Shown here: positions 10,350 to 20,905 of the stretch, in pieces
Layout: the number at the start of each line of letters is the position of its first letter
Position numbering within the stretch: the stretch's first letter is position 1
Assembly: GCA_963575745.1 (NCBI GenBank)
Contig: CAUYUJ010008602.1
Span: forward strand, 70,001-127,365
Source of the DNA: Prorocentrum cordatum
Lineage: Eukaryota > Sar > Dinophyceae > Prorocentrales > Prorocentraceae
Direction: 5' to 3'
DNA length: 57,365 bases
Notes under the pieces: model-generated
Told to the model about the DNA's origin: nothing
Databases searched by the model: none
What the model saw: the letters and a program-made list of their open reading frames with translations, nothing else
Translations under genes and position numbers: made by a program

Positions 10350-11194
10350 TAGTGAGTGGTGAGTAGTGAGTAAAGAGTAGTGAGTGGTAAGTAGTAGTGA
10401 GTCGTGAGTAGTGAGTAGTGAGTAGGGAATAGTGAGTAGATAGTAGCGAGTAGTGAGGAGTGAGGAGTGAGTAGTGAGTAGTGCGCAGTGAGTAGTAGTG
10501 AGTGGTGAGTAGTGAATGGTGGGTAGCGGGGAGTGGGTAGTGAGTAGTGAGTAGCGAGCAGGGAGTAGCGAGTAGTAAAAAGGGAGTCGCGAATAGGGCA
10601 TTGCGAGTAGTGAGTAGTGGGGAGGAAGTAGTCAGTAGGAGTAGAGAGTAGGGAGTAGCGAGTCAGTGAGTACTGTGTACGGGGTAGGGAGTAGCGAGTA
10701 GCGAGCAGCGGATAGTGAGTAGTGAGTTGTGGGCATTGAGTAGTGAGTAGTGAACAGTGAGTATTCAGTAGTGAGTAGTGGATGGTGGTTAGTGGGTAGT
10801 GAGTAGTGCTTAGTGAGTAGTGAGTACTGGGCAGTAAGTAGTGTTGAGTGAGTATTGAGTATTGAGTACTGCGTAGTGAGTAGTAAGTTGGTAGTAGTGA
10901 GTAGGGAGTAGTGATTAGTGAGTACTGGGAGCGTAGTGACTAGTGACTAGTGAGTAGTGAGTAGTGAGTAGTGAGTAGTGAGTAGTGAGTAGTGGGTGGT
11001 GAACCGTGCGTATTGGGTAGCGAGTAGACTGTTGGGAGTAGCGAGTAGTGGGTAGTGAGTAGTGAGTACTGGGCAGGGGGCCGGGCGTAGCGAGTAGTGG
11101 ATAGTGAGTAATGAGGTGTAATGAGGTGTGGGCAGTGAGTAGTGAGTAGTGAAGTGTGAGTAGAGAGTAGTGGATAGTTGTTAGTGGGTAGCGA
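10350..11194 (+). repeat. (GTAGTGA)n heptamer array, left part
   Basis: Tandem 7-bp unit AGTAGTG with many single-base variants and occasional insertions, about 845 bp. Reverse-strand Tyr/Ser/Leu/Thr ORFs are repeat translations. It is interrupted at 11207 by a 421-bp insertion and resumes at 11640. Confidence 0.95.
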
Positions 11195-11639
11195 GTAATG
11201 ATTTGTTCCCTACCTAGGCTCTGCCTAGAAGGGTTCTTGCTCTCTGGGCTTAACGGGGCCGGGCAGTGGAAAGCGCCCCGGGCGGTTCCCCCAGTATCCG
11301 CCCTGCGGTTCCCCCAGGTACGCCCCCTTAGCTTAGCGTTGTTTGTCTCACCTCATCTTAGCCTATTTCATCTTAGCTTAGCTTAGCTCCATATTAGTTC
11401 AGATCTATGTTAGCTTCGCTTACCTTCATCTTAGCTTCGCTGATGATCTTCACCCTTATTTCAGCATAACATAGCCAAGCAAAGCATAACACAGCACAGC
11501 ATAGCATAGCATAGCGCAGCATAGCAAAGCATAGCATAGCGCAACATAGCATAGCATAGCATAGCATAGCATAGCAACGAATGCTGCTTTCCTAGGGGTT
11601 CCAACTTCTAGGTAGGGTCGCACTGGGGTAATGATTCGT
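11195..11639. mobile_element. 421-bp insertion in the heptamer array, flanked by 12-nt direct repeats
   Basis: GTAATGATTTGT (11195-11206) and GTAATGATTCGT (11628-11639) flank 11207-11627. The insert starts CCCTACCTAGGC and ends TTCTAGGTAGGGTCGC, partly inverted. It contains TTAGC pentamers (about 11330-11450) and AGCAT/AGCATA pentamers (about 11465-11575). The direct repeats look like a target-site duplication, but the heptamer context makes chance similarity possible. Confidence 0.6.
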
Positions 11640-11915
11640 GAGTAGTGGGTAGTGAGTTGTGCTCATCGAGTAGTGAGTCTTGAGTAGCGGGTAGTGAGTC
11701 ACGAGTCGTCCGTAGCGTGTTGGGAGTAGTGAGTAGGGAGTAGGGAGTAGCGAGTAGGGCATAGGGAGTAGCGGGTAGGGAGTAGTGGGTAGGGAGTAGT
11801 GAGTCGTGAGTGGTGAGTAGTGAGTAGTGAGATGTGAGTTGTGAGTAGCGAGTAGTGAGTAGTGGGTAGTGAGTGGTGCGTACTGAGTAGTGAGTACTGT
11901 TCGGGGCTAGGGTTG
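11640..11915 (+). repeat. (GTAGTGA)n heptamer array, right part
   Basis: Continuation of the same 7-bp array after the insertion. Confidence 0.95.
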
Positions 11916-11968
11916 GGGCTTGTGGTGGTTAGGGTTAGGTGGTACGGTACAAGGTGAGGATTAGGGTT
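11916..11968 (+). repeat. Short telomere-like TTAGGG/TTTAGGG-related motifs
   Basis: GGTTAGGGTTAGG and GATTAGGGTTAGGGG lie within 50 bp next to the heptamer array. Only two to three units each, so this is an interstitial relic at most. Confidence 0.45.
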
Positions 11969-12265
11969 AGGGGTGGCAGGGGGCGGGTTCCGGAGCTCGG
12001 GGGCTCCGTGGCGAAGGGGGGAGAGAGGGGGGGGGGGGGGCTTCGAATTTGTCCAGACAAAGGGAGGGAGGGGGGGAGGGGGGGTGGGAGGTTCGAACCC
12101 GCCCCCCCCTTTTATGAAATGGGTGGAGAGGGTGGGGTGTCCCAACGAACGGATCGGGAAAGAGGGGGAGGTTCCCTGACGACGGATCGGGAAAGTGGGG
12201 GGGGGTCCCGTAAAAGCGCGAGAACGCCCTATAGGTCCGTTCCCGTTCCCGTTCCCGTTCCCGTT

Positions 12266-12365
12266 NNNNNNNNNNNNNNNNNNNNNNNNNNNNNNNNNNN
12301 NNNNNNNNNNNNNNNNNNNNNNNNNNNNNNNNNNNNNNNNNNNNNNNNNNNNNNNNNNNNNNNNN
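12266..12365. other. Assembly gap (100 N)
   Basis: Exactly 100 undetermined bases between a GTTCCC array and an ACT array. The true length is unknown; the ORFs that cross it are not real. Confidence 1.
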
Positions 12366-12948
<583 letters not shown>

Positions 12949-13116
12949 GAACGGGAACGGGAACGGAACGGGAACAGGAACGGGAACGGGAACGGGAACG
13001 GACCCCTGGGGCGTTCTCTTTTTTTCACGGGGGGGTCCCCGACAACGGATCGGGAAAGAGGGGGGGGGGAAGGGGTTCCCACCCACCCCCCTGGGGACAT
13101 CCAGCGGCGCACCCTC

Positions 13117-13207
13117 GATATCCATGGCCAAGCCTCGATTGGAGTTCCACTGGCTTCCAGACCCTGGATTCCTTATCGGGTGGTTCCTCATCCAATGCCT
13201 TCACCGT
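13117..13207 (+). other. 5' flank of the retrogene, conserved with 28686-28790
   Basis: ATGGCCAAG at 13124 begins a stretch closely matching 28693 onward, sharing CCAGACCCTGGATTC and TGGTTCCTCATC. The match continues into the target site AATGCCTTCACCGT. It marks the locus into which the mRNA copy inserted; the role of the short frame is unknown. Confidence 0.65.
13194..13207 (+). repeat. Target-site duplication, 5' copy
   Basis: AATGCCTTCACCGT, 14 nt, ends immediately before the first base of the spliced leader. An identical copy is at 14656-14669. Confidence 0.9.
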
Positions 13208-13229
13208 TCCGTAGCCATTTTGGCTCAAG
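13208..13229 (+). other. Dinoflagellate spliced-leader relic, perfect
   Basis: T followed by CCGTAGCCATTTTGGCTCAA and G matches the 22-nt dinoflagellate spliced leader at every position (the first base is D in the consensus). DinoSL is added to nuclear mRNAs by trans-splicing, so its presence in the genome ahead of an ORF marks an mRNA-derived copy. Confidence 0.95.
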
Positions 13230-13266
13230 GCCAGGTCCGCCCGCTTTCGGGCGCGCGGGACCCAGG

Positions 13267-14580
13267 ATGGCGCGGGATGGCGCGGAGTGCGCGCCAATGC
13301 GTTCGGCGGCCCAGCGTGCTGCGGGACGGCAGTGGGCTAAGTGGTCCGCCGACAACGCCGTTCGGCGGCTGACGGGCGAGTTGGGGAGGACTCGGGCCCG
13401 TCTGGAGGCCGCGGAGCAGGCCTTGGGCGCGGTCATCGGGGATGACGAGGTGGCCCACAGGCTGCAGGCGATGCTCCCCGCGCTGCAGGCCACGCTGGGA
13501 GGGTGGACCCCATCCTGGCTCGAGCGCCTGCGCCGCAACGTCGCCCTCCATGCCGAGGCGCAGGGCATGGACATCGTGGCGGCCAGCGCGGCGGAGCTAC
13601 GTTCTGCGCAGCGGGGACCCCGGCTGGAGCGGCGCGCGGCGGCCGATGGCGCGCTGAGGGCGGATGCGCCTCCCTTCGTCCCCCTCGGCCCCATCGGCGC
13701 TGGCGCGCCCGGCGGCGGCGTGCCCCACACGCCGCACGACGCCAACCAGCTGCTGGCGGACCTCATCGCCTACGCCGCCCCCATGCAGGAGGCGCTTCTC
13801 GGCGAGGGTTGCCAGCACGCGCAGACCGACGGCATCGACGCGGAGCTGGAGGCCGCCGACGGCGGGAGCGGCGGGCCGCAGCTCGGTGGCCCCCAGGGCG
13901 CTGCGGCCGCCCGCGCCCGCGACCTAGCCGAGCTCCACGACGCCTTCGTGGAGGAGGTCTTCGTGTCGGCGAACGAGGCCTTCGGCGTCCAGGACGACCT
14001 GAACCAGCTGATGGCTGATCTGGCGGCGGAGCTCGGCGGCGAGGCCGACTCCAGGTACGCCGCCGCGGCGGAGCCCGGCCCTGGGACAGGTGGATTCAGC
14101 CCACCGAAGTCGCAGTCCCAGGGTCGCGGCGAGTTCGAGAAGCCGCACGACGCGGAGGTGAACGCTGCTGGCATCGCGGAGCTCGACGCGCTGTATGCCG
14201 CTGCTGGGGGCACGGCGCTGGTGCACGGCAGCGGCGCGCGGGCCCGCGGCGGGTTCGCCCAGGAGGCCGCCCTGAGCGGCGGCACTGCAGGCACCTCGGA
14301 GCCCATCGGGCTGTCCGAGGCTGCTGGTGGCGAGGTGCTGCCGCAGGCGTCCGAGGGCACGAACAGCAGTGTGGTTGCTGCAGAGGCCGTGGCTGAGCAG
14401 GACGCCTGCGCGGACCTCTCGGCGGATGACCTGCGGGAGCGCCACTCGGAGCCGAGCCCGACCGCGCCCGAGAAGGCCTCGGGCCAATGGCGGTCGGCAT
14501 CGGACGAGCTCCGAGGCGCGACGTCAGCCCTCCTAATGGACCTGGAGGCGCAGCTGGCGGCCGTGTGGGCGCGCGGGTAG
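13267..14580 (+). CDS. Intronless retrogene, unknown Ala-rich acidic protein
   Basis: A 437-codon ORF whose ATG is the first after the spliced leader; the 37-nt 5' UTR contains no other ATG. That is why the start is placed here and not at the in-frame ATG at 13180, which lies outside the inserted mRNA. The protein is Ala/Glu/Gly-rich with no Cys cluster, signal peptide or membrane segment. An N-terminal region (residues about 30-80) has heptad-like Leu/Ala/Glu spacing that suggests a coiled coil. Acidic helical stretches lie around residues 155-165 and 220-260, and the C-terminal half is low-complexity Ala/Gly/Ser. I do not recognise a family. The intact frame means the copy is young or still selected; whether it is transcribed cannot be told from sequence. 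Confidence 0.75.
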   Translation: MARDGAECAPMRSAAQRAAGRQWAKWSADNAVRRLTGELGRTRARLEAAEQALGAVIGDDEVAHRLQAMLPALQATLGGWTPSWLERLRRNVALHAEAQGMDIVAASAAELRSAQRGPRLERRAAADGALRADAPPFVPLGPIGAGAPGGGVPHTPHDANQLLADLIAYAAPMQEALLGEGCQHAQTDGIDAELEAADGGSGGPQLGGPQGAAAARARDLAELHDAFVEEVFVSANEAFGVQDDLNQLMADLAAELGGEADSRYAAAAEPGPGTGGFSPPKSQSQGRGEFEKPHDAEVNAAGIAELDALYAAAGGTALVHGSGARARGGFAQEAALSGGTAGTSEPIGLSEAAGGEVLPQASEGTNSSVVAAEAVAEQDACADLSADDLRERHSEPSPTAPEKASGQWRSASDELRGATSALLMDLEAQLAAVWARG

Positions 14581-14655
14581 CCTCGGCCTGCCGCCCCCTC
14601 TTCCTGAATGCATGCATGAACCCCCTGCGCGCGCGCAGGGCCTACAGAGATAAAA

Positions 14656-14669
14656 AATGCCTTCACCGT
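14656..14669 (+). repeat. Target-site duplication, 3' copy
   Basis: AATGCCTTCACCGT directly follows the AAAA tail of the retroposed mRNA and is identical to 13194-13207. Confidence 0.9.
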
Positions 14670-14925
14670 AAGCCACCCGGAGGTCGGCGCAGTTTCTTCG
14701 GATCTCGAATCTGGAGCCCCCTCGCTGCGCCTCTGGCCAGACCCACCCAGCGCGCCAGGCGGCCACGAGGCGGCCACGCGCGGCAACGTGGCGAAACCTT
14801 GCTGGAGCTAATTGGTTCTTGAGCAAGACAAGCACAGCTCCTGGGGAAAAGCCAGCGATCTTGGGGGCGCAGGAGGGATGGAGGAGGGAGTGCGGGGGAG
14901 GAGGGAGGAGTGAGGAGGGAGGGTA
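14670..14925. other. 3' flank of the retrogene, nothing else identified
   Basis: Begins AAGCCACCC, which continues the alignment with the 28.7-kb paralog for about 10 bases and then diverges. Confidence 0.4.
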
Positions 14926-15226
14926 GGGGACGAGGAGGAGCAGGAGGAGGAGCAGGAGGAGGAGGAGGAGGAGGAGGAGGAGGAGGGGGAATAAAAATGA
15001 TAGGAGGAGGAGGAAGAGAAGGAGGAGGAGGAGGAGGAGGAGGAGCTGGAACTCCTAAGCGTAAGCACTGCTCCTGGGGCAGAACCATCGATCCTCGATC
15101 CCAGCTTCTGGGCCCCGGCCTCCGCCCTTGGCCATCAGCCCCCTCCGAAGACGACGCAAGCACCAGCACCACGACGACAACGAAGGGGGCGGCGACGACG
15201 ACGACGACGACGACGACAGCAGTGAG

Positions 15227-15259
<33 letters not shown>

Positions 15260-15275
15260 GACGAGGACGACGACG

Positions 15276-15350
<75 letters not shown>

Positions 15351-15403
15351 GCGGCGACGACGACGACGGCGACGACGAAGACGCAGACGCAGACGCAGAC
15401 GCA

Positions 15404-15450
<47 letters not shown>

Positions 15451-15710
15451 AGACCCCGCCGACGGGGGCCTCCAGGAGCGCTTTCGCCGTCGCCTCCACG
15501 CCGTTGGGAAGGGGCAGGAGAAGTGCATGGACGAGGAGGAGGAGGAGGAGGAGGAGGAGGAGGAGGAGGAGGAGGAGGAGGAGGAGGAGGAGGAGGAGGA
15601 GGAGGAGGAGGAGGAGGAGGAGTGGAAGGAGGAGGAGGAGTGGAAGGAGGAGGAGGAGGAGGAGTGGGAGGAGGAGGACGAGGAAGAGGAGGAGGAAGTG
15701 GAGGACCGTC
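14926..15710. repeat. (GGA)n, (GAC)n and (GACGCA)n composite microsatellite
   Basis: GGA at 14930-15050; GAC from 15180 with a GACGCA hexamer block at about 15275-15350 and again near 15380; GGA again at 15531-15700. All long ORFs here (poly-Asp, poly-Ser, Thr/Gln) are artefacts. Confidence 0.97.
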
Positions 15711-15884
15711 GGTCCCCGCGCACACCAACGCGCCGTCTGGCGGCGGCGGCGGGCTCCCACGTGTGGTGCTCCCCCCCCCCGTGCAATGCCCGAGGAGCCC
15801 GCGCTGCCCCAGAGCCCCGGCTGCCACGTCTGGCATCCCTACGGGCGCCGGCCCTCAGAGCAGATCGGGGCCCTCGGAGGATCG

Positions 15885-16055
15885 GCTGCGCGTGAGAGTG
15901 GCCCATCGCCAGAGTGACCCTTGGTACGGGACGGCAGGGGTCCCCCCCGATCACGGAGCGCGAGGCGGCGGTGGCGTCTTACGCGCTTGTATTTGGTCCC
16001 TCCCGCGGCCCCGGAAAAGCCGCGCACCAAAGGTCACTCTTACGGTAGGTTTGCG
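15885..16055. mobile_element. Foldback/MITE-like element, family I copy 1
   Basis: Begins GCTGCGCGTGAGAGTGGCCC and ends GCCGCGCACCAAAGGTCACT plus CTTACG, the inverted complement of the GAGTGACC..GGTGCGGG-type left end. Related copies at 16498-16820 and 40371-40545. No ORF of its own. Confidence 0.75.
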
Positions 16056-16279
16056 TCGTGTCGGCCGCGGTGACCCCGCTGCCAGCGTTCAACGTTGAAC
16101 GCCGCCAGCGACGCAGAATCGGTCGATGTTGTTGAACGATCGGACGTTTCGGAAACTGCCGATCGTTCCAGGTTGAAAGATCCCCGCGGTGTCAGGAACC
16201 AAAGCCGGGATCGACACGACACAAGCCCGCCTTACCCGGGGTCACTCTTGCCAAGCGGTGGCGAAGCGTCCTGGCTCCC

Positions 16280-16458
16280 CTATAGCCCTACCAAACAATG
16301 TTCTAAGAACCTTTTGTGGTTTCCGCGAAATGTTCTTAGAACATTTCTGGCGGAGTCTTTCTTGTTTTATCACATCGGGCTTATGTTCTAAGAACATTGC
16401 TTCTGTTGTTTATAACATTTTTTGGGGGGGTTAAGAACATTTCGTGGTAGGACTATAG
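16280..16458. mobile_element. Foldback/MITE-like element, family H copy 1
   Basis: Ends CTATAGCCCTACCA and TGGTAGGACTATAG are inverted complements, each followed inward by AATGTTCTAAGAAC-type palindromes. The right flank AGGAATGCCGGGCCGGTCGG is shared by the other two copies (25950-26102, 55880-55965). Confidence 0.75.
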
Positions 16459-16497
16459 GAATGCCGGGCCGGTCGGTCCGTGCTCAATCTTGCGTGT

Positions 16498-16820
16498 GGC
16501 CGAAGGATCGGCTGCGCGTGAGAGTGACCTTTTCGCCGGCTCGACCTCTGGTGCGGGCCGGCAGGGGCCCCCCCGGACCCTGGCTCGCACGCTTGGTTCT
16601 GGCCCCGCCGCGCCCCCCTCTGTTGGCATCGCTCGGGCGTGTGCGTTTTTCCTTCGGCGAAGACCATCGAGCAGCGTGTTCTGACCATCCTGCCACAAAG
16701 TGCACGCACGGAATCGACAAGTGCACGGGGAATGGACGTCCGAGCGATGCCGAGCCAAAGCCGCGCACCCGAGGTCCCTCTTGCCTGGGGGGGCACTCTT
16801 GCAGGTAGCCGAAGGGACCG
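16498..16820. mobile_element. Foldback/MITE-like element, family I copy 2 (larger interior)
   Basis: Left GCGCGTGAGAGTGACCTTTT with CGACCTCTGGTGCGGGCC; right GCCGCGCACCCGAGGTCCCT and CACTCTTGCAGGTAGCCG. About 150 bp longer than copies 1 and 3. Confidence 0.65.
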
Positions 16821-17156
16821 GTGAGGCGTTCCAGAGCGGCCTCGCCTTCGTGGATCGAACGAGTGGGCATCTCTGCCTCGGCGGATGGCGGCGGAAGCAA
16901 ACATCGGCGCCCACAGAGATGTCGAAGTAGTTTGGCTCAGGGCTTCAGGTAGCGATGCCGCCGGAACCCTCTAGGTAGCGACCCTCAGACCCAGACCCCC
17001 GCGAGCCATGAGAAGCGCGACCGAAGGCTTTTCGCTAGTCGGCGTCGGGGGGCCCGTGCCGGGCCTCAAGGCGGCTCCAGGGAGTGGGTCGAGACCTCTG
17101 GGGGTCGACGCTGTGGCAAAAAATGATGGGGGTCCTGGGGAGGAGGGGGATGTAGC
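16821..17156. other. Intergenic; contains a short repeat shared with 23268
   Basis: GGGGGTCGACGCTGTG followed by an A run (17098-17123) recurs at 23279-23305. Nothing else recognised. Confidence 0.45.
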
Positions 17157-17378
17157 CTTAAGTCGGGCCCGTCCCTCTACAGGGGGAATATTCAAAGGTA
17201 GTCAAAAAATAGTCTGGGGACTATCTTTGGAGCATTTTTTTGTTATTCGGGGGCATTTTTTGATTATCTTTTTTTTACGTCCAAAACCTATTGTTTGAAC
17301 AATTTTGTAGCATTTTTGGGGGGGTTGGTTTGTTTTTCGTCGAAATGCCCCCTGTAGGGGGACAGGCCCGACTTCAAG
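17157..17378. mobile_element. MITE-like element, family A copy 2 (longer)
   Basis: Left CTTAAGTCGGGCCCGTCCCT; right CCCCTGTAGGGGGACAGGCC plus CGACTTCAAG. The interior is about 60 bp longer than in other copies and T-rich. Confidence 0.85.
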
Positions 17379-17566
17379 GCAGCGATGCCGCTGTCGTCTG
17401 CCCTCGCCTTCGCCCTGGGGGGGGGGAGGCCTTCGCTTCGAGGCGCCCGTGGCCACGTTCGCGGGGTCTTGCCGCGAGGTCCTGGCGCCAGCAGGCGCCC
17501 CCACAGGAGTTTTGTCGGGAGGGGAAAACACACACCCCAGGAAATCGGGCGGGCGACGGCCAGAGG

Positions 17567-17690
17567 CTCCCTCCTCCTCCTCCTCCTCCTCCTCCTCCTC
17601 CTCCTCCTCCTCCTCCTCCTCCTCCTCCTCCTCGTCCTCGTCCTCCTTCTCCTCCTCCTACTCCTCCTCCTCCTCCCCCTCCCCCTCCTC
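17567..17690. repeat. (TCC)n microsatellite tract
   Basis: Pure TCC then mixed TCC/TCG/CCC triplets. Confidence 0.95.
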
Positions 17691-17867
17691 TTCGCTCGCG
17701 GGCGCGGGGAGGGGGAAGACCGGGGGGAGGGCCTCGCACGTACGGAGCGCCTCGGGTGCACCATGCACCCGGGCTGGGTGCACGTGGGCCCCAGGCCCGA
17801 AGCCAGACGGGTGAAGGGGAGCCTCTGGCCGTCGCACGCCTCTGGCCGTCTTGCACAATGAATCGGC

Positions 17868-18000
17868 GATCCCTTAAGAAAATACGGGGAAGTATAGGAA
17901 TTGGGCGGGAAGACAAACACCCAGAACATACATGGGAAAGCATGGGGAACTCTCTTATGTGTGTGCATTTATTTGTGTGTCCTTGGGCCCCTTGACAGAA
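17868..18000 (+). repeat. Interspersed repeat, AAATATGGG family copy 2
   Basis: AAAATACGGGGAAGTATAGG, GGGAAGACAAACACCCAGAA, CATGGGAAAGCATGGGG, then GTGCATTTATTTGTGTGTCC and TTGGGCCCCTTGACAG. The same blocks occur at 45478-45600. Confidence 0.75.
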
Positions 18001-18091
18001 GTTATGGGAGTGGCGGTGCCGGTAGCACTCGGTTTCCCCAGATCCGCCCGGTCGGGCCCCATCACGGGTCAGAAGAAGGGGGGTGTTTGGG

Positions 18092-18237
18092 TTCCATCGG
18101 GCCTGTCCCTCCACAGGGAAAATGTTCAAAGAGGTAGTCTGGGGACGAGGTCTACCATTTTTTTGACCTTTTTGGCGCATGTTTTTTGACTATCCTTATT
18201 TTTCCACGAAAATCCGCCTGTAGGGGGTCGTTCCCCA
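18092..18237. mobile_element. MITE-like element, family A copy 3 (diverged right end)
   Basis: Left TCGGGCCTGTCCCTCCACAG; right AATCCGCCTGTAGGGGGTCG, where the outermost GGCCCGAC has decayed. Interior GGTAGTCTGGGGACGAGG matches the family. Confidence 0.75.
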
Positions 18238-18349
18238 CCTGATTCGTGGGAAGGCCCCGGGGGGGGTGCGAAGTCTGCTGCGCGCACGGCGTCGGCCCAA
18301 GGCAGAGGGGGGTGTTTTTTGAAGAGCCGGTGCCCTGAGACACATACGC

Positions 18350-18512
18350 TTAAGTCGGGCCTGTCCCTCTACAGGGGGAAAATTCAAAAATAGTCAAAAA
18401 ATCGTCTGAGGAGGATTTTTCTGCCTATTTTTGAGCATGTTTGGGGCATTTGTGGTGTATTTCTAATTTTTCGCCCAAAATCCCCCTGTAGGGGGACAGG
18501 CCCGACTCAAAC
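18350..18512. mobile_element. MITE-like element, family A copy 4 (well preserved)
   Basis: Left TTAAGTCGGGCCTGTCCCTC then TACAGGGGG; right CCCCCTGTAGGGGGACAGGC then CCGACTCAA. The ends are near-perfect inverted complements of about 30 bp, and each end contains its own CCCTxTACAGGGGG hairpin. Confidence 0.9.
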
Positions 18513-19735
18513 CTACCTACGCGCAGAGGGCTGGCGGGATTCCTGCACTGGCGGCAGACGAAGATCAGGCTCCACCCACAAGATCGTCTCTGGAAGAGCA
18601 GCTTCCAGATCGGATCTGGTTCCAGATCGGAGCCTCGGTTTTCTCGGTATACTTAAATAGACGGACAGCTCTGCATTCCAGGGTAGATTGGAGATGCTTT
18701 TGGATTTGTAGTGTCGTATCCTCCCCTTTCCTTCCGTTTTTTCTTTTCCGCAGCCTGCCCTTGCTGCCGCTGCTTTTCCGTAGATTCCTGTAGGTTTTGC
18801 AAGCCTAAACCTATACCGCGAGTTGAGAAGACGAGACTTGCAGAGTTTGTTTTCTTATGCTGAAGAAATGCTATCAAGCAGAATCTCTGATGTATCGAGC
18901 ATGCCCGACCTTTCCTCCAGGCTGGCGTCTTGGCTTCGCGCAGGCGCTCCATGCACCACGGTGCCATCGCGTACGCTGCATCCTCGGGGGACCAACCTGT
19001 CCCGAAAATGTATGTTTGTCTGGTGCCCTACGCGGGCTCGACGCGGCCTCGACGCGGATTTCGCGTGTAGTCGACGCGGATTCCACACCGATTCGACACG
19101 GATCCGACGAGGCCGATATGGAGTCGACACGGATTTGACGCGTATAGGGCCGCGACGGGACAGACAAGGCTCCCCGAAGATGCAACAGAACATCGCCACA
19201 TGCACCCCGCAGAGCCTCTCGGGGCGATTGCCGACTCGAGGGTCTCGCCAAAAGGCGCTGCTCCTGACAGTGCGCGAGCCGCCTCCCCCTTACGTATCTC
19301 TTGCCCCCCTCCTCCGCTTGTCCCACTCCCAAGTTGCCAGTGGACCCGGCACCTCGAGGCAAGGCGTTCCGTTCGACGAATCCAAGACAGGGGAGGGTCT
19401 GTGCCAAGAAGCGCCGATCGAGTTGGGAATCAGCTTGCTGGAGCTTCATGTTGCGGTGTGCACGCGCAGATGCTATTATTCGGCGCATTGTGATCCCCCT
19501 TATTCCTTCTCCCCCCTCTTGCTCCGTTCCTTCTCCATCCCTCCTCCCTCCCCTTCCCTCCATCCCACCCCCCCAGCACACCACAAACCCAGAAGTCCTC
19601 GTTACTGTAGACCTTGCAGAACCCCCCGCAGAACCCAGAGCTCCGTAGAACCCCTTGGACGCTCTTTCCCTTATCCTCCCCCTTCCCCTCCCGCCTGCCT
19701 GACCCAGCCCTCCCGTTCGCCGTCCCTCCATAAGG
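18513..19735. other. Intergenic, nothing identified
   Basis: Includes a GATTC/GACGCGGATT-rich segment (about 19035-19140, 12-15 bp imperfect units such as TCGACGCGGATT). No domain seen in the open frames on either strand. Confidence 0.4.
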
Positions 19736-19779
19736 TGTCCCTTGATGGACCCTGATACGACGAAGGCCCAGGAGAAGAT

Positions 19780-20110
19780 GCCTCAGGATGCGTTTGGCAA
19801 GATGGGGCAGGAGGATGGGAGCAGGGAGAAAGAGGGAGACGGAGGGAGGAGCAGGAGGAGGAGGAGGAGGAGACAAAGGAGGAGAAGCAACAGGAGGAGG
19901 AGGAGGAGGCGGAGGAGGAGGGAGGAGGGCAGAGGACCGAGGGATGATATGGGGGAAGAGGAGGGCGGAGGAGGAGGAGTTGTCAACGTTTACAGGTGCC
20001 CACTTGAATGTTGACGGGTTTTCTATGGGTTTCCGAAAGGGCAGGGCGAGATTTAGAAATCGGCAAGGCGGAGGAGGAGAAGGAGAAGGAGGAGGAGAAA
20101 GAGAAGCCCA
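19780..20110. repeat. GGA-rich tract
   Basis: GGA with GGC/GAA variants; ORFs over it are Arg/Glu/Gly or Pro/Ser/Leu low complexity. Confidence 0.85.
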
Positions 20111-20294
20111 GGAAAAAACGCCTTGGAGGAAGGGAGTTGGCGCCCCTGGCGAGCTGGGAGTGCTAGAATTATCGGCCTGTTTTTTTTGTTTTTCTGCGTG
20201 GGGAAACAACATGTGCTGTCAGGCTGGGCCCGCAGAGCCTGCCTGGGCCAAGGCTGCCTAGCAAGGGGGGCGGGGATGGGAGAGGGAGGGGAGA

Positions 20295-20530
<236 letters not shown>

Positions 20531-20584
20531 GGCAGACACCCTCACCCTTGCGCTGCCCCTCCTGTCCTCTGCCTTGTTGGTTGT

Positions 20585-20905
20585 TGCCCTCTCTCTCTCT
20601 TTTGTTATCTTTCTCTCTTTCTCTCTATGTGTAGGTTTCTCTCTCTCTCGCTTTATGTCATTTGTTTTTCTTTGTTGTTCTCTCTCTCTCTCTCTCTCCC
20701 TCTCTCTTTCTCACGCTCCCCCCATACACTTCAGAACTATTTGCAAGCTTGCTTATAGTCTACACAGTACATGTATAAATATAGGTATCTACACATACAT
20801 ACATATACATATATACATACATACATACATATCTATATATATGTGTATATGTATATACCTGTATCCATATATGTATCCATATCTATATTTGTATATGTAG
20901 ATCGC
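20585..20905. repeat. (CT)n then (CATA)n/(TATA) tracts
   Basis: CTCTCT-rich segments at 20585-20720, then CATACATA and TATATATG runs at 20765-20905. This is the most AT-rich part of the first 30 kb. Confidence 0.9.

Larger units (their letters stand above)
13208..14655 (+). mobile_element. Retroposed spliced-leader mRNA (processed retrogene insertion)
   Basis: The insertion runs from the first base of a complete DinoSL (13208) through a 37-nt 5' UTR, an uninterrupted ORF (13267-14580) and a 75-nt 3' UTR to four A's (14652-14655). Identical 14-nt duplications lie directly outside both ends. A full-length trans-spliced mRNA was therefore reverse transcribed and inserted, as expected for LINE-type target-primed reverse transcription. 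The short A tract is unusual for a polyadenylated template. Confidence 0.88.

Noticed and set aside
13188-14786. Long reverse-strand ORFs opposite the retrogene
   Set aside because: GC3-driven shadow frames; the spliced leader, UTR and target duplications fix the coding strand as plus.
14663-15954. 250-365-codon ORFs rich in Asp, Thr/Gln, Leu or Ser
   Set aside because: Frames of GAC, GACGCA and GGA microsatellites.
16640-16940. TTGGCTCAGG at 16931 and TTGGCTCAGGC at 9469 as spliced-leader relics
   Set aside because: Only the last ~9 bases resemble DinoSL, and the CCGTAGCC part is absent.
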